A DNA stretch of 64,000 nt from NCBI RefSeq assembly GCF_963678635.1, contig NC_087065.1, positions 38,219,888 through 38,283,887 on the forward strand, given 5' to 3'. Positions 1 through 9,266 of this stretch are shown in pieces. Both the position numbers and the translations under genes were made by a program. This stretch comes from Symsagittifera roscoffensis (taxonomy: Eukaryota; Xenacoelomorpha; Acoela; Convolutidae). Positions within the stretch are counted from its first letter, which is position 1. Every line of letters begins with the position of its first letter. Under the pieces are notes generated by a model, which was not told where the DNA came from, ran no database searches, and saw only the letters and a list, made by a program, of their open reading frames with translations.

Positions 1-3000
1 TAATATCGGTGATATGGAATATTTGTTTAAATGGCTTATTTAAAATTTTACTTTGTTCCATTGTTCTGGTAGGGAGGAGAAATAATTGGATTTTTCCGTA
101 GTTTATCAATGTTGATCCTTGTGCTGTCGCTAGTTTGCTGGAGGTTTCAAGAGGTGTTAGCTTTGGGTGTAAGATTTTTATTTCATTCCATGTGGGAATG
201 TTTATTATGTTTGATTCTGCTCCTGAATCAATTAAAAAATCTATTTCAAGGTCTGGTGGTTGAAATTCTTTATTTCTTGGGCTTTCTAAGAGAAATGGTA
301 TTGTCCAAATTTTTTCTTTGGGTTGTTCTTTTTGTATATTTTGATAAATGTGGTTTGTATTCAAGCATTTTGTTTTGGTATTTTTATTGGTTTGATTTGT
401 AGTGTTTATCTCATTTGTTTCTTGCGTCGTTGGTGTGGAATTTATGGGTGTAGTGTAATGATTTTGAAGAATTTGTGATTGATTTTCATATATATGTGAT
501 GGAAAGGGTTGTTCATATATGACAGATTCATAGTCATTTTCGACTTTTATCATATTGATATCAAGAGTGTTTTCAGTATCACTTTCTGAATCTGATGATG
601 TACAGTTTATTTGATTGAGTTGTAACGTATCAGTTACTGTGTCATCAATACCTGGAGGGTCTGATGTTGTTTCTGGGTTAGCTTGTACTTGATTGATTTG
701 TCTTTGACGTTTAGGTGTACTGCTTCTGTGACGATTATTAGAGTTATTGTAGTGATTATTATTTCGGTGTGGTGATTGGGAATAATTTCGATAGCGATTA
801 TTATAACTTGGGTGTCGGTTTTGTGAATTATTTCGCGATCTGTTTTGGTAATTATTGTTTGGTCTGTTATAGTTCGATCTATTATATGAGTTATTCCTTG
901 ATCGGTTGTTCGGGTAATTCTGGTTTCGGTTGTTTGAATAACTTCTGTTTCGATTATAGGAGTAGTTTCTATTCCTATTGTATGATGAATTTCGTGATTG
1001 GTTGTTTGGATAATAGTTATTTCTTGATTGAGAATTAGATCTAGAAACAAATCGTTGTGTATTTGAATTTGATCTGGAGTAGTTATTTCGACTATTCGGT
1101 CTATTGTAGTGATTTTGTGATGAATTATACGTGTTTCTTCGTTCTGGTGATCTTCCTCTATAACTTGAGTTATATGGAGATTGATTTCTTGTATAGCTTG
1201 TATTGTTTGGGAGTGGTTTTCCTGAACTGTTGTTGCTGTATACATTTTTGTTTGGTAGGTTTTGATCTTTTTTCATGTATTGATAAAATGATTTATTTGG
1301 TTCTTTGTATTTTTGAGGTTTATTTTGACTATCTTGTTGTTTTTGTCTACATTCGGAAATACTATGTCCGTATCGTCGGCAATAATTACACCATTTTTTG
1401 AAAGATGGTTTGCCTTTAAAGTTCGGGTTCTTTTCGTAAATATTGAGTATTTCAGTGATTTTTTCAACGAGATCTGTTTCTGATTCTTGTATATTATTAA
1501 TATTAGTGGGAGTCGTTTCAATTTTGTTAACGTATTGTAATTTCAGATTTTCCGTTTCTTCTAATTTCATTGTGATTTCTGCTTGTTCTAGTTTGTCTAC
1601 TAGTTTTCTAAAATCTAAATCGGGTTCTCGAATTGAAGAAGGATGTGATGCTCTCTTTTTTATTGCTATTTTCCTTAATTGTGGTGTTAAGGTCATCATT
1701 AAGATTTCTGTCATCTTAGTGTTTTTATAGTCATGTGTATTTAGTGAATATGCTTTTCGAACTAGTGTTTCGATTCTTACTGCTATTTGCTTGATGGTTT
1801 CGTTTGGTAATCTGCGAATTTCATTACATAAAACTCTTTGTTGTTGTTTGTTTCTTTCGGAGTCAAACATTTTTGAAAATTCTTGTGTAAATCTTTTCCA
1901 GTTTGATTTTATTTCTTGAGGTAGTACTGAAAACCATTTTTGGGCTGCGCCATCTAAGGTTGTTTGTATCAACGCTGTGCGTCGATGTATCCAGTTTTGA
2001 TGTAGTGGCGTGTTAATTGGTTCAGGTCCAATATTTAAAATTAAATTTGCTGTTACTGCATTTAAGTAATCTTCTACAGAGTATTCAGGATCTGTTCCTG
2101 TGAAAACCATTAAGGGTTTATTTGATGTTATTGATGATCCACCCATAAGGTATGGATTCATTGTCATTTGTAATGATTCAGCTGCATTTGGCATTTGAGA
2201 AAAATTTGAAAGTTGGTTTCTTGTTATTTCATGTTGTTGAAGATAATACGGGAGTGGTATTTCATTTTGCATTTGTGATGGTTGATACGAGTGTGTAGTC
2301 ATTGGATTTTGTTGTTGAATTGGTTGAAAAGATTGTATATTAATTGGATTTGGTTGTTGAATTGGTTGTTGATATTGTGCATCTATTGATTGTGGAGAAA
2401 AATTTCTATGGTTTGTACGTGTTTTCTGTATTCCTTGTCTACGATATTCTTGAGTATTTGGTGCAAATATATCTGGTTGTAAGAAATCTTCATCTGAGGA
2501 TAAATAATCCATTTGATAAGATGTTTGTTTTTTATTTTTATTTTGTTGAAAAAATGGGTAATTTTCACTGCGATCCTGTGGAGGATTTGGTTGAAAATTT
2601 GTGGAATTATATTGGGCCGTTGGGTTATCCCAGTTTCGAGGTTTTGTATATTGATTAAAATTTCTTTGTGGTTTATAATTTGTTTTTGATGGATGTGTAT
2701 AATTATAATTATGGTCTGCAAAGTTGTTTCTAGTGAATGTTTTGCGTGTTTTTGATGGTATTGTCATGGGTTTGTATGTTTGGTAATCCATATGTGAATA
2801 TTTAGGGGCAACCGAAGGTTTAACGGTTGATTGTAAGGTTACCTGTGTTTGTGAAGGATTTGTATTTCTTGGTGTTGTTAAATTTGGGCGTATTGGTGAA
2901 ATACTTTGTTGTGTAGTTGTTGTGTGTACAATTTCTTCATTTATGAAGTGTGATGGTGTCTGTATATCTTGTTGAGTAAGATTCCTAGTTCCATTGAGGT

Positions 3001-3913
3001 TTTCATTGTGTATGACTGTAGAGTTTAAACTATTATTTTGTGTATCGGGTAAAAATGTATTATAGTTTAATGGTGTTGCATCAATTGTTAATGGTATTAC
3101 TCTTACATAATCTCTTATGTAAGATATTGTACCTATTGCTTGACTTGAGATTGATTGTGGAAAGTTTATAAATACGGGATGAGACCATTCGGGGTCCCAA
3201 ACATAATCTGATTGTTCTGTGATAGCTGTATCATCGTTCGAGTTTTGGGGTCTAAAATTTTTTCTTGCTTGTGCAATTAAATCAATATTGTGTGTAAAAT
3301 AATCTATTATGAACCATGCTAAAATTTTTTGTAAATCGTGTTTGGTATGTTGTGAAACGTCGTCTTTCGTGAAATTTTCTTTAATGATGTTTAAATAACT
3401 AGAGAGTAGTGTGATTTCATGTCGTACTCTTAAATGTTTAGATGTTTCTGTCGGTGAGACATTTGTTAATGGGAGTTCATTTTCTAATATCGAAATATAA
3501 CTATATATTAGTGCGAAAACTTCATTGGTGAAAATGGAGTTTGCTCTTTGTGAGTTATGGTATTGTATGCTTTTTATATATTCTGAAAAAACTTTTGAAA
3601 ATTCTAAATCAAGGTCGTCTGTTTGAATAGTGTATGTTCTATTATTATGGTTTGGGGAAGTGAATTCTATAGAGTAGATTCCATATTGTTGTGTTATGTT
3701 GCATATATCTTTTAGATAGTGATCTATGATTTGTCTTTTGATTTTTACATCGGGGAACTCTGTTTTACATGGACTGATTCCGGGTTCAAATAAATTTACG
3801 AGTAAATTTTGACAAAATATGTGTTGTCCTCTATCAGTATCTGCATCTACTATAAAAGGAAAGATTTCATCATCATCTGGAGTTTCGTCACCTGGGGTGT
3901 GCGTTGAACTCAT
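1..3913 (-). CDS. Gag-Pol polyprotein of copy A (partial, C-terminus outside window)
   Basis: An open frame starts at the ATG at 3913 and stays open, in the stretches I read, to the window edge. It covers an acidic N-terminal region (about residues 1-382), a Gln/Asn-rich Gag segment with a capsid-like block (FTGTDPEYSVEDYL), a CCHC zinc knuckle (CNYCRRYGHSISEC), an Asn/Arg/Ser-rich nucleocapsid-like stretch and the retropepsin motif DSGA, whose Asp codon starts at 229 (residue about 1229). The same frame in copy B is broken by three stops, but copy A has CAA, CAA and AAA at those codons. Gag and Pol are therefore one fused frame in this family. The frame overlaps the end of ORF1 by 26 nt. Reverse transcriptase and later domains are outside the window. 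Confidence 0.85.
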   Translation of the reverse strand, partial: MSSTHTPGDETPDDDEIFPFIVDADTDRGQHIFCQNLLVNLFEPGISPCKTEFPDVKIKRQIIDHYLKDICNITQQYGIYSIEFTSPNHNNRTYTIQTDDLDLEFSKVFSEYIKSIQYHNSQRANSIFTNEVFALIYSYISILENELPLTNVSPTETSKHLRVRHEITLLSSYLNIIKENFTKDDVSQHTKHDLQKILAWFIIDYFTHNIDLIAQARKNFRPQNSNDDTAITEQSDYVWDPEWSHPVFINFPQSISSQAIGTISYIRDYVRVIPLTIDATPLNYNTFLPDTQNNSLNSTVIHNENLNGTRNLTQQDIQTPSHFINEEIVHTTTTQQSISPIRPNLTTPRNTNPSQTQVTLQSTVKPSVAPKYSHMDYQTYKPMTIPSKTRKTFTRNNFADHNYNYTHPSKTNYKPQRNFNQYTKPRNWDNPTAQYNSTNFQPNPPQDRSENYPFFQQNKNKKQTSYQMDYLSSDEDFLQPDIFAPNTQEYRRQGIQKTRTNHRNFSPQSIDAQYQQPIQQPNPINIQSFQPIQQQNPMTTHSYQPSQMQNEIPLPYYLQQHEITRNQLSNFSQMPNAAESLQMTMNPYLMGGSSITSNKPLMVFTGTDPEYSVEDYLNAVTANLILNIGPEPINTPLHQNWIHRRTALIQTTLDGAAQKWFSVLPQEIKSNWKRFTQEFSKMFDSERNKQQQRVLCNEIRRLPNETIKQIAVRIETLVRKAYSLNTHDYKNTKMTEILMMTLTPQLRKIAIKKRASHPSSIREPDLDFRKLVDKLEQAEITMKLEETENLKLQYVNKIETTPTNINNIQESETDLVEKITEILNIYEKNPNFKGKPSFKKWCNYCRRYGHSISECRQKQQDSQNKPQKYKEPNKSFYQYMKKDQNLPNKNVYSNNSSGKPLPNNTSYTRNQSPYNSSYRGRSPERRNTYNSSQNHYNRPNSRNNYSRSNSNTQRFVSRSNSQSRNNYYPNNQSRNSSYNRNRNYSYNRNRSYSNNRNQNYPNNRSRNNSYNRSNYNRPNNNYQNRSRNNSQNRHPSYNNRYRNYSQSPHRNNNHYNNSNNRHRSSTPKRQRQINQVQANPETTSDPPGIDDTVTDTLQLNQINCTSSDSESDTENTLDINMIKVENDYESVIYEQPFPSHIYENQSQILQNHYTTPINSTPTTQETNEINTTNQTNKNTKTKCLNTNHIYQNIQKEQPKEKIWTIPFLLESPRNKEFQPPDLEIDFLIDSGAESNIINIPTWNEIKILHPKLTPLETSSKLATAQGSTLINYGKIQLFLLPTRTMEQSKILNKPFKQIFHITDI

Positions 3914-4355
3914 TTTTTCGTTCGATGACTGTTAATATGTAATTATTAATGTGTCGAATTGGTTGATTCCAGTTGTATAGATGTACTGGTTTGTGTTTAT
4001 ACTGCTTTTTTATTCTTCTTTTTCCTCTTTGTGATGAATTTGAAGTTGTTTCTGAGTCAGAAAAATATAATTGATCGTGTTGTGGGTAATTTTTATCTAT
4101 TGATTCTTTTAGTTTGTAGAGTTCGTCTAAACTGTTGGTTTCTGATTCTGAAAATGCGTTTCGATTTTTTGAAAATCTTTTTCGTGTTATTTGTCTTTGT
4201 TTAGTGATTATTTTTCTCTTTAGTGTTTGTCGTTTTGTTCGAATGTATCCAACTGTTTGTGTATGAGGTGTGATTACAAGGTCGTATTTTTTGTTATCTA
4301 TTTCACAATTGTGTAAAACGATTGTTTGTTTATTCCCTAGGTTTTTAAATGACAT
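3888..4355 (-). CDS. ORF1 of copy A, basic 155-aa protein of unknown function
   Basis: The ORF opens with MSFKNLGNKQTIVL and is homologous over most of its length to 26460-26882 in copy B. The middle is very basic (KRKIITKQRQITRKRF), followed by a Ser/Glu-rich acidic stretch and a second basic patch (RGKRRIKK), as in an RNA-binding or nuclear-localised small protein. It ends 26 nt inside the Gag-Pol start in another frame, so its terminus overlaps Gag. In copy B the ORF stops 15 residues earlier. I recognise no family. Being kept open in two diverged copies argues that it is a real gene. Confidence 0.7.
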   Translation of the reverse strand: MSFKNLGNKQTIVLHNCEIDNKKYDLVITPHTQTVGYIRTKRQTLKRKIITKQRQITRKRFSKNRNAFSESETNSLDELYKLKESIDKNYPQHDQLYFSDSETTSNSSQRGKRRIKKQYKHKPVHLYNWNQPIRHINNYILTVIERKNEFNAHPR

Positions 4356-4871
4356 AAGGTTTAGGATGACGGGTGCAAAAGGTTGTTAAATGATTTCTAT
4401 TTTCCTAAACTGTTAGTTCTTACGATTTTTTGGTTAGCTTAACCTGGGTCTATTTGTTTAGGGTTGGAGAGAAAAGTATATCGATTCCGAAGAATGATTT
4501 TTACTTTCTCGTGACTAGTATAAGCTAAGGTGTTAACTTACTTAATCTTACTTAGGGGTAGTGATTGTGTTCAAGGGTTGGAGAATAGTAAATCGATCCA
4601 CAAGGTTCAGGTATAATTAGAACGCGAGTAGTTCGTTAGATACTATTTTAAACTTACTAAGTCTAAGATTTATCCTGGGTCTGGTAAGAGGGGGGATCAA
4701 GTGAAGGATGAATAACCGAAGTTCTTCACTGTTTATCCTAATTTGAATGATTAGTTTTGTTTAAAAATTTCTATTAGTCTTGGGTCTTTAGAAAGGGTTG
4801 GGTAGTGAATCGACGTTTGAGGTCGTTAGACACTAATTAAGTGGGTGGGGGAGAACAAAGTTGTTCTGTTT

Positions 4872-4956
4872 GATCCAAGGATAAGCCTTGATGATCAAAT
4901 TTAAAATGTAATGAAGTAGAAAATGATTTAAGATCCAAGGATAAGCCTTGATGATC
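4872..4956 (-). promoter_or_regulatory. Two identical leader stem-loops, 60 bp apart (copy A)
   Basis: The 25-nt sequence GATCATCAAGG-CTTAT-CCTTGGATC (read on the minus strand) occurs at 4872-4896 and again at 4932-4956. CAAGG pairs with CCTTG and the flanking GATC with GATC, around a five-base loop. The same pair sits in the copy B leader with the stem unchanged and different loop bases. A role in genome dimerisation, packaging or translation is an inference. The rest of the leader (4356-5285) holds no gene that I can see. Confidence 0.6.
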
Positions 4957-5285
4957 TGGTTTTAAAATTAAGTGACTTTAAGTTTTAATGAGGTTTTAAA
5001 TTTGTGTAAAGGAAAGATTTAGTATTTTATGATATTAGTGAGTTGATGATTGCTGTTATGTTTTAGGTGATGAAGCTGGAACAACAGGATGATTTATGAT
5101 TACTAACCATTTATTGTCATGCTACTAATTTTTATTTTTATTTTCCAATAAATATTTTTCAAACATGTTTTGTATAATACTGCAGAATTTTAGGAAAACG
5201 ATCTTAGATCTTTTTATCAATCGGTATTGTATAATATTAATTTTGTTTAGCGCCTGAAATGATTTTGAAGATTTACTTCAAGGTT

Positions 5286-5519
5286 TTATGTTTGCAAATG
5301 GAAATCTAAATTCATTGCAAGTAGTATTCGAAATATAAAAGTTTGTTCTGGCTTTTGCCGAACTATCATGTAACTATACGGCAAGTTTCTACTTTGTCGT
5401 ATGTCGTCTTTGGTTCGATGTCTTCTTCCAATTCCGGGTAGTTCTATTATGGTTCGGAATATTGGCTCGGATCTATTGAGTCGGAGAGACATTTCAATTA
5501 AATTATTGTCGTATAACAT
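5286..5519 (-). CDS. ORF0 of copy A, 77-aa leader protein
   Basis: This short ORF lies about 65 nt inside the primer binding site and is kept at the same length in copy B (25299-25532). The two proteins differ at about ten of 77 residues while the DNA also carries roughly as many silent changes, and there is no frameshift, which points to purifying selection. It is Arg-rich with a conserved end (LLAMNLDFHLQT). The function is unknown. Its position upstream of Gag-Pol resembles a leader peptide or upstream ORF. Confidence 0.6.
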   Translation of the reverse strand: MLYDNNLIEMSLRLNRSEPIFRTIIELPGIGRRHRTKDDIRQSRNLPYSYMIVRQKPEQTFIFRILLAMNLDFHLQT

Positions 5520-5583
5520 TTTGTAAATGTTTTTGTCTAATTTCTAATCTAATTTTGGTTAATTCTAATCTAATAAGGTCTTG

Positions 5584-5605
5584 TTCGAGACTTATGGTCG
5601 CACCA
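5584..5605 (-). other. Primer binding site (copy A)
   Basis: On the minus strand TGGTGCGACCATAAGTCTCG starts two bases (TC) after the LTR end, exactly as in copy B. It begins with the TGG expected to pair with a tRNA CCA end. I could not assign the tRNA. Confidence 0.75.
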
Positions 5606-5607
5606 GA

Positions 5608-6015
5608 TGAGTTATGACTGGAGTGTAACTCATAGAGTAATTTCGGATAGGGTACACCGTCTGCTCGTCACGCTATCTTATTTTCGGCCGGATAGATTCG
5701 TGCAACTTCTTAGTCTAATACCGATCCTAATCTTACTCTTATACTATCTAGTCTCAGGTTGTTTAACTAGTCTCTGCTAGGCTCAATAGATCTAGGGTAT
5801 ACTGGTTTATTGCGGCTGCTGAAGTGCTCGGGAGAGTCCAACTAATTTCTAAGTTAAATTCAAATCTCTCTGGTGCTGAAATTACAAGTAACTTCAGCAC
5901 TTACAAATAAGTGGGTTGTTAGTTAGATGGATCATGATTGGTTAATATTAAATACTTTACATTGGTAAAACATTTAATTTATCCAATCATAAAATATAGT
6001 TTAGATCAGGTTCCA
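5608..6015 (-). repeat. 5' LTR of copy A (408 bp)
   Basis: It starts with TGGAACC (minus strand, at 6015) and ends with AACTCA at 5608, matching the 410-bp LTRs of copy B with clear divergence. It keeps the internal palindrome and the AATAAA of copy B. In the palindrome one base change turns an A-U pair into a G-U pair in RNA. Confidence 0.9.
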
Positions 6016-6417
6016 GTTAGCTGGTTCTCATTTTTGATAACAATATTCGTAGTGGTGAAAAGAACCCTCAAATCTTGAGGAAACGTCGAAAAATTATGTG
6101 ACCACGACAGTAACCCTGTGTTTTCTTAAGGAATAAAAGATTAATACAAGACTCAATTCATCTTGTTTTATATAATAGATAAGTTTGTAAATAATATCAT
6201 GACAAAATATAGAAATCAACTTAAATCTTTCATAAATTGAAACAGAGTGAGTGAGCGAACTTGATTAAGAATAGAATATGGATTGACAGGTCGATAGCGA
6301 CCTTGAGAGCCAATAGGCAAGATTAACATAATTAACAATAACAGAGATTAACAACTAGCATTGAAAGTAATACTATAATGACGTCATAACAATACAGCTA
6401 GACAGCACCACACCACA
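6016..6417 (-). repeat. 3' LTR (partial) of the second gypsy element
   Basis: The LTR starts TGTGGTGTGGTGCTGT directly after a polypurine tract on the minus strand and continues to the junction with copy A at 6015/6016. It contains a small CCTCAA-ATC-TTGAGG hairpin (6066-6080). Its other boundary was not seen. Confidence 0.6.
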
Positions 6418-8982
6418 TTTCCCCCTCTAGGGAAAAATTCAAATGAAACATTTGAATTTCCTTGAATTAGGAATAACTAAGCGTACACTCACTGCCGGTA
6501 ACAAAACTTCCTATAACAAATAAAGCACTAAGAGAAGTTTGCAAGATTGAACTTTAGATAAATGTACTGAAAATTTTTTAAATGACTAGAAAAGTTTAAA
6601 TAACAGGAGAGTTTTATTTATCTGCACCACGCAAGGGATGATCCGATGAACTCATGCTCGGAAAACGGGTAAATTTTCTGCTAAAACCCTGACTCATTGG
6701 GAAGAACCACCCGGCCGGGACTGCCCACGTGAACATTTGGCTCTTGGTTAGCCACGGCAAAACGAACTCTCCTGTCCGGCAAAACAGAAGTTGACGGAGA
6801 AAACAAAGTGGCTTGGACGACATTCATGGAATGTCTGATTGGGCTGCCGTAGAAGGTTGTCTGCTTTTTTCGGCGAGATGAGATTCTGGAAGAACTCGAA
6901 GATGACGAAATATCCCCGTCCGTTTCTGAAACTAAACCAGAAACATCCCGGGTGGGAAGACCCGATGCTGCCAAATTGGACGAAGAGCACTCTTGTAGCT
7001 TCGGTACCGATGATTCATCGTCAGAAGAAATAGGGATAAGATCCGGGCAGAATAGTAGCTTGTCTTTCGTTGGAGATGGTGACTTAGGTTTGATACTGAT
7101 GGGAACCTCCGCTCCTTGGTTTCTTGATGTGGACGAAGAAGCCGTCAAATCTATTACTGGAGTTGACTGTTGAGGATAAGGAATAGCTTGAGTTCCTGGA
7201 GCCTCCGATACCAAATTGTGCTTCGATTTGGACGATAAAACTTGGGTACGCGATGGCGTAGACGAAAACATCATAGATGTGAATTGCGGACGAGCAGGTA
7301 CAGACACAGTTTTGGCCAAAATTCCTTGAGAAGAACTAGTTAGCTTTAAAGGACGATTGTCTTCTGACAATGAAGGTGAAGATGATGACGCAATGGGGCG
7401 TTTTTGCCCCTTTTTGACAGGCGTTGCTTGCTTGCCTGAAAAACTTAGACTCGTTGACTTAAGACGCACCGCAAGGTGATTTCTTCTAATCACTTTCCTT
7501 TTGTCAGTAATATATGTGGACCCAGTAATCTGCACAATTTTACCTTTAAAAGATTTGAAAAGTTCTCGACCACATTTCCTATTAAGAAATTTCCTAACAA
7601 TTTCGACCTTACTTGGTTCATTCAAAACTAAATAATCCAAATTACGTTTTGGTTGTGATGGACGAATTTGTTCGGTTGGCATCTGGTTCCTGAATCTGCG
7701 CGTCCCAGCGGACAAATTGGAACGAAGGGTAGCTGCAAGAACTTGATTCCGTTCTGTCAGCGTCTTAAGAGCTTTGATACCCTCTTGGTGGGATAAGGAC
7801 TTCTTCAATGTCAACCATTGATTTGCAGAATAAGCCAGACTCTCCAGCGCACGATAGTGAGGTATGTCCGCAACTGACTCCGTTGGTCCCCCAAAATAAG
7901 GTGACACTGTCGGGCTTGATTGCCCTTTCTTCACTAACTTTATTCTAGGTCGGCTGTCACACTGCTCCCGACGCTGTTCCGGGGTTAGTAGGTCGCGCTC
8001 CAATTGTTGGTTATCTAAATTAACGCCCGTAGACAATCGCTCTGCCACAAGAGATAACTCCGTATTCGGAGGACGTCCAAAATGAAGCTCAAAAGGTGAA
8101 ACCTTAGTAACAGAATTTTTTGTTATCCGAATATCCTCAATTATATTCCTAAGCGTATCTTGAACATTTGGAAAATCCGAACTCAATCGCGAAGCACCCA
8201 ATCGACGCTTAATGGTTTGGATGGACCGTTCCACCAGACCACAACCACAATGATCACCCACCGGGCAAAAATATTGGGCAATATTTTTATCTTTACAAAA
8301 AGCCTGCACTAATTTGTTCTTAAAACCCGAATATTGGTCAGTTTTGATAGATTTTGGAATACTATGCTGTTGAATATATGTTTTAAGAAATTTAATGATC
8401 TTCTGTCTCCCCGTAGAACGTGTAATCATAGCTGACGGATATTTAGAGTATCGGTCGATCGCGACCAAGATATAAATACTGTTACCATCAGAATCGAGTA
8501 GAGGACCCGCATAATCGAGCTGAAGCTCTTCATAAGGACCAGATAAAAAGGGTAAAAGTTTGGTAGAGTTAAATGAAGCATTCGCTTTCAAATCTTTACC
8601 AAACTTCGTGCACTGAGGACAGCCTTTACATAATTGGACAATATCTCGATGCATACGAGACCACCATATGTTTTGCACTGCGTCCACCATGGCTAGCTGA
8701 CCCGCATGCGACCTATGTAGACGAGCCAGTAACGGTTTCCTAAGACAATTGGGAATAGCGATTCTATTGTCCACGACAACACAGCCATCAACCACCGCTG
8801 CACAATGCCAAAAGGATTTTAGGTATGAGTCAATACGACAAAATCCTTCATAGTCCCGGTTAATTAACGCCCGTTTCATCAAGCGTAGGCTGGAGTCTTC
8901 ATCCGTAAGTTCCGACAGCACGCGGGAGTCCAAAATTCCCACCCAACCGGTTAATGATTTCTCACTACAGCACCACACCACA
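6016..8982 (-). mobile_element. Second Ty3/gypsy element, internally deleted
   Basis: Minus-strand remains of a different gypsy family. From right to left they comprise 16 bases identical to the LTR start (8967-8982), a sudden entry into pol just before integrase, the integrase ORF, a purine tract (TAGAGGGGGAAA at about 6418-6429) and then the LTR start TGTGGTGTGGTGC at 6417. The 5' LTR body, gag, protease and RT are missing. The LTR is interrupted at 6015 by copy A, so copy A may be nested in it; that is inference, since the other side is outside the window. Confidence 0.75.
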
Positions 8983-9266
8983 AACCCTTTGAAACTATGA
9001 CAGAAGATGAGGATGAAGATCACAACAACTGGGTCGGGAAATGTTATTATTGGAAAGGACTTCATGTCGCAGCTTGGAATGCAGATAATCACAAATCCGA
9101 TAGAAGGACCCCAATATTCAATTTTCAGAAACTTTTGCCAAGATACTGCAAGATTTTGCCAAAATAAGATGCAAGATTGTGCAAGATCATTTAAAATATT
9201 CAAGAACCATGCAATATTTTGGCAAATGTACCATGTTACTGTGAAGCTTGAATATGATCTTGGCAA
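6681..9266 (-). CDS. Ty3/gypsy integrase with long Ser-rich tail, 861 aa, chimeric N-terminus
   Basis: Residues from about 100 onward are retroelement Pol. There is an HHCC zinc domain (LHRSHAGQL ... CKGCPQC) and then the integrase core with Asp251 (LDYAGP), Asp310 (KTDQYSGF) and Glu346 (GLVERS), spaced D-35-E. This is followed by a basic region and a Ser-rich tail. The DNGTQ-type motif is altered to DQYSG. The first ~97 residues are encoded by unrelated flanking DNA beyond a 16-bp LTR-start sequence at 8967-8982, so the annotated start is an accident of the deletion and the natural start is missing. The tail contains VIDLT and LIPISSDDESS, which look like SUMO-interacting motifs. No RT or RNase H is present, so this copy is not autonomous. 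Confidence 0.85.
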   Translation of the reverse strand: MPRSYSSFTVTWYICQNIAWFLNILNDLAQSCILFWQNLAVSWQKFLKIEYWGPSIGFVIICIPSCDMKSFPIITFPDPVVVIFILIFCHSFKGFVVWCCSEKSLTGWVGILDSRVLSELTDEDSSLRLMKRALINRDYEGFCRIDSYLKSFWHCAAVVDGCVVVDNRIAIPNCLRKPLLARLHRSHAGQLAMVDAVQNIWWSRMHRDIVQLCKGCPQCTKFGKDLKANASFNSTKLLPFLSGPYEELQLDYAGPLLDSDGNSIYILVAIDRYSKYPSAMITRSTGRQKIIKFLKTYIQQHSIPKSIKTDQYSGFKNKLVQAFCKDKNIAQYFCPVGDHCGCGLVERSIQTIKRRLGASRLSSDFPNVQDTLRNIIEDIRITKNSVTKVSPFELHFGRPPNTELSLVAERLSTGVNLDNQQLERDLLTPEQRREQCDSRPRIKLVKKGQSSPTVSPYFGGPTESVADIPHYRALESLAYSANQWLTLKKSLSHQEGIKALKTLTERNQVLAATLRSNLSAGTRRFRNQMPTEQIRPSQPKRNLDYLVLNEPSKVEIVRKFLNRKCGRELFKSFKGKIVQITGSTYITDKRKVIRRNHLAVRLKSTSLSFSGKQATPVKKGQKRPIASSSSPSLSEDNRPLKLTSSSQGILAKTVSVPARPQFTSMMFSSTPSRTQVLSSKSKHNLVSEAPGTQAIPYPQQSTPVIDLTASSSTSRNQGAEVPISIKPKSPSPTKDKLLFCPDLIPISSDDESSVPKLQECSSSNLAASGLPTRDVSGLVSETDGDISSSSSSSRISSRRKKQTTFYGSPIRHSMNVVQATLFSPSTSVLPDRRVRFAVANQEPNVHVGSPGRVVLPNESGF

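Larger units (their letters stand above)
1..6015 (-). mobile_element. Env-type Ty3/gypsy-like LTR retroelement, copy A (5' part, cut by window start)
   Basis: This is a minus-strand copy of the element that is complete at 24802-43661. Reading leftward from 6015 it has a 5' LTR, a primer binding site, ORF0, a structured leader, ORF1 and a Gag-Pol frame that runs off the window at base 1. The match to copy B is continuous in order and spacing but diverged at many synonymous and some replacement positions, so the two are separate insertions and not a segmental copy. The env half and the other LTR lie outside the window. The plus strand here looks T/G-rich because the element's coding strand is strikingly A/C-rich. 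Confidence 0.93.

Noticed and set aside
634-1245. 203-codon minus frame of Thr/Ile/His-rich protein (and its counterpart at 29575-30186)
   Set aside because: It is an alternate-frame shadow of the Asn/Arg/Ser-rich part of Pol. It is preserved in both copies only because the real frame is low-complexity.
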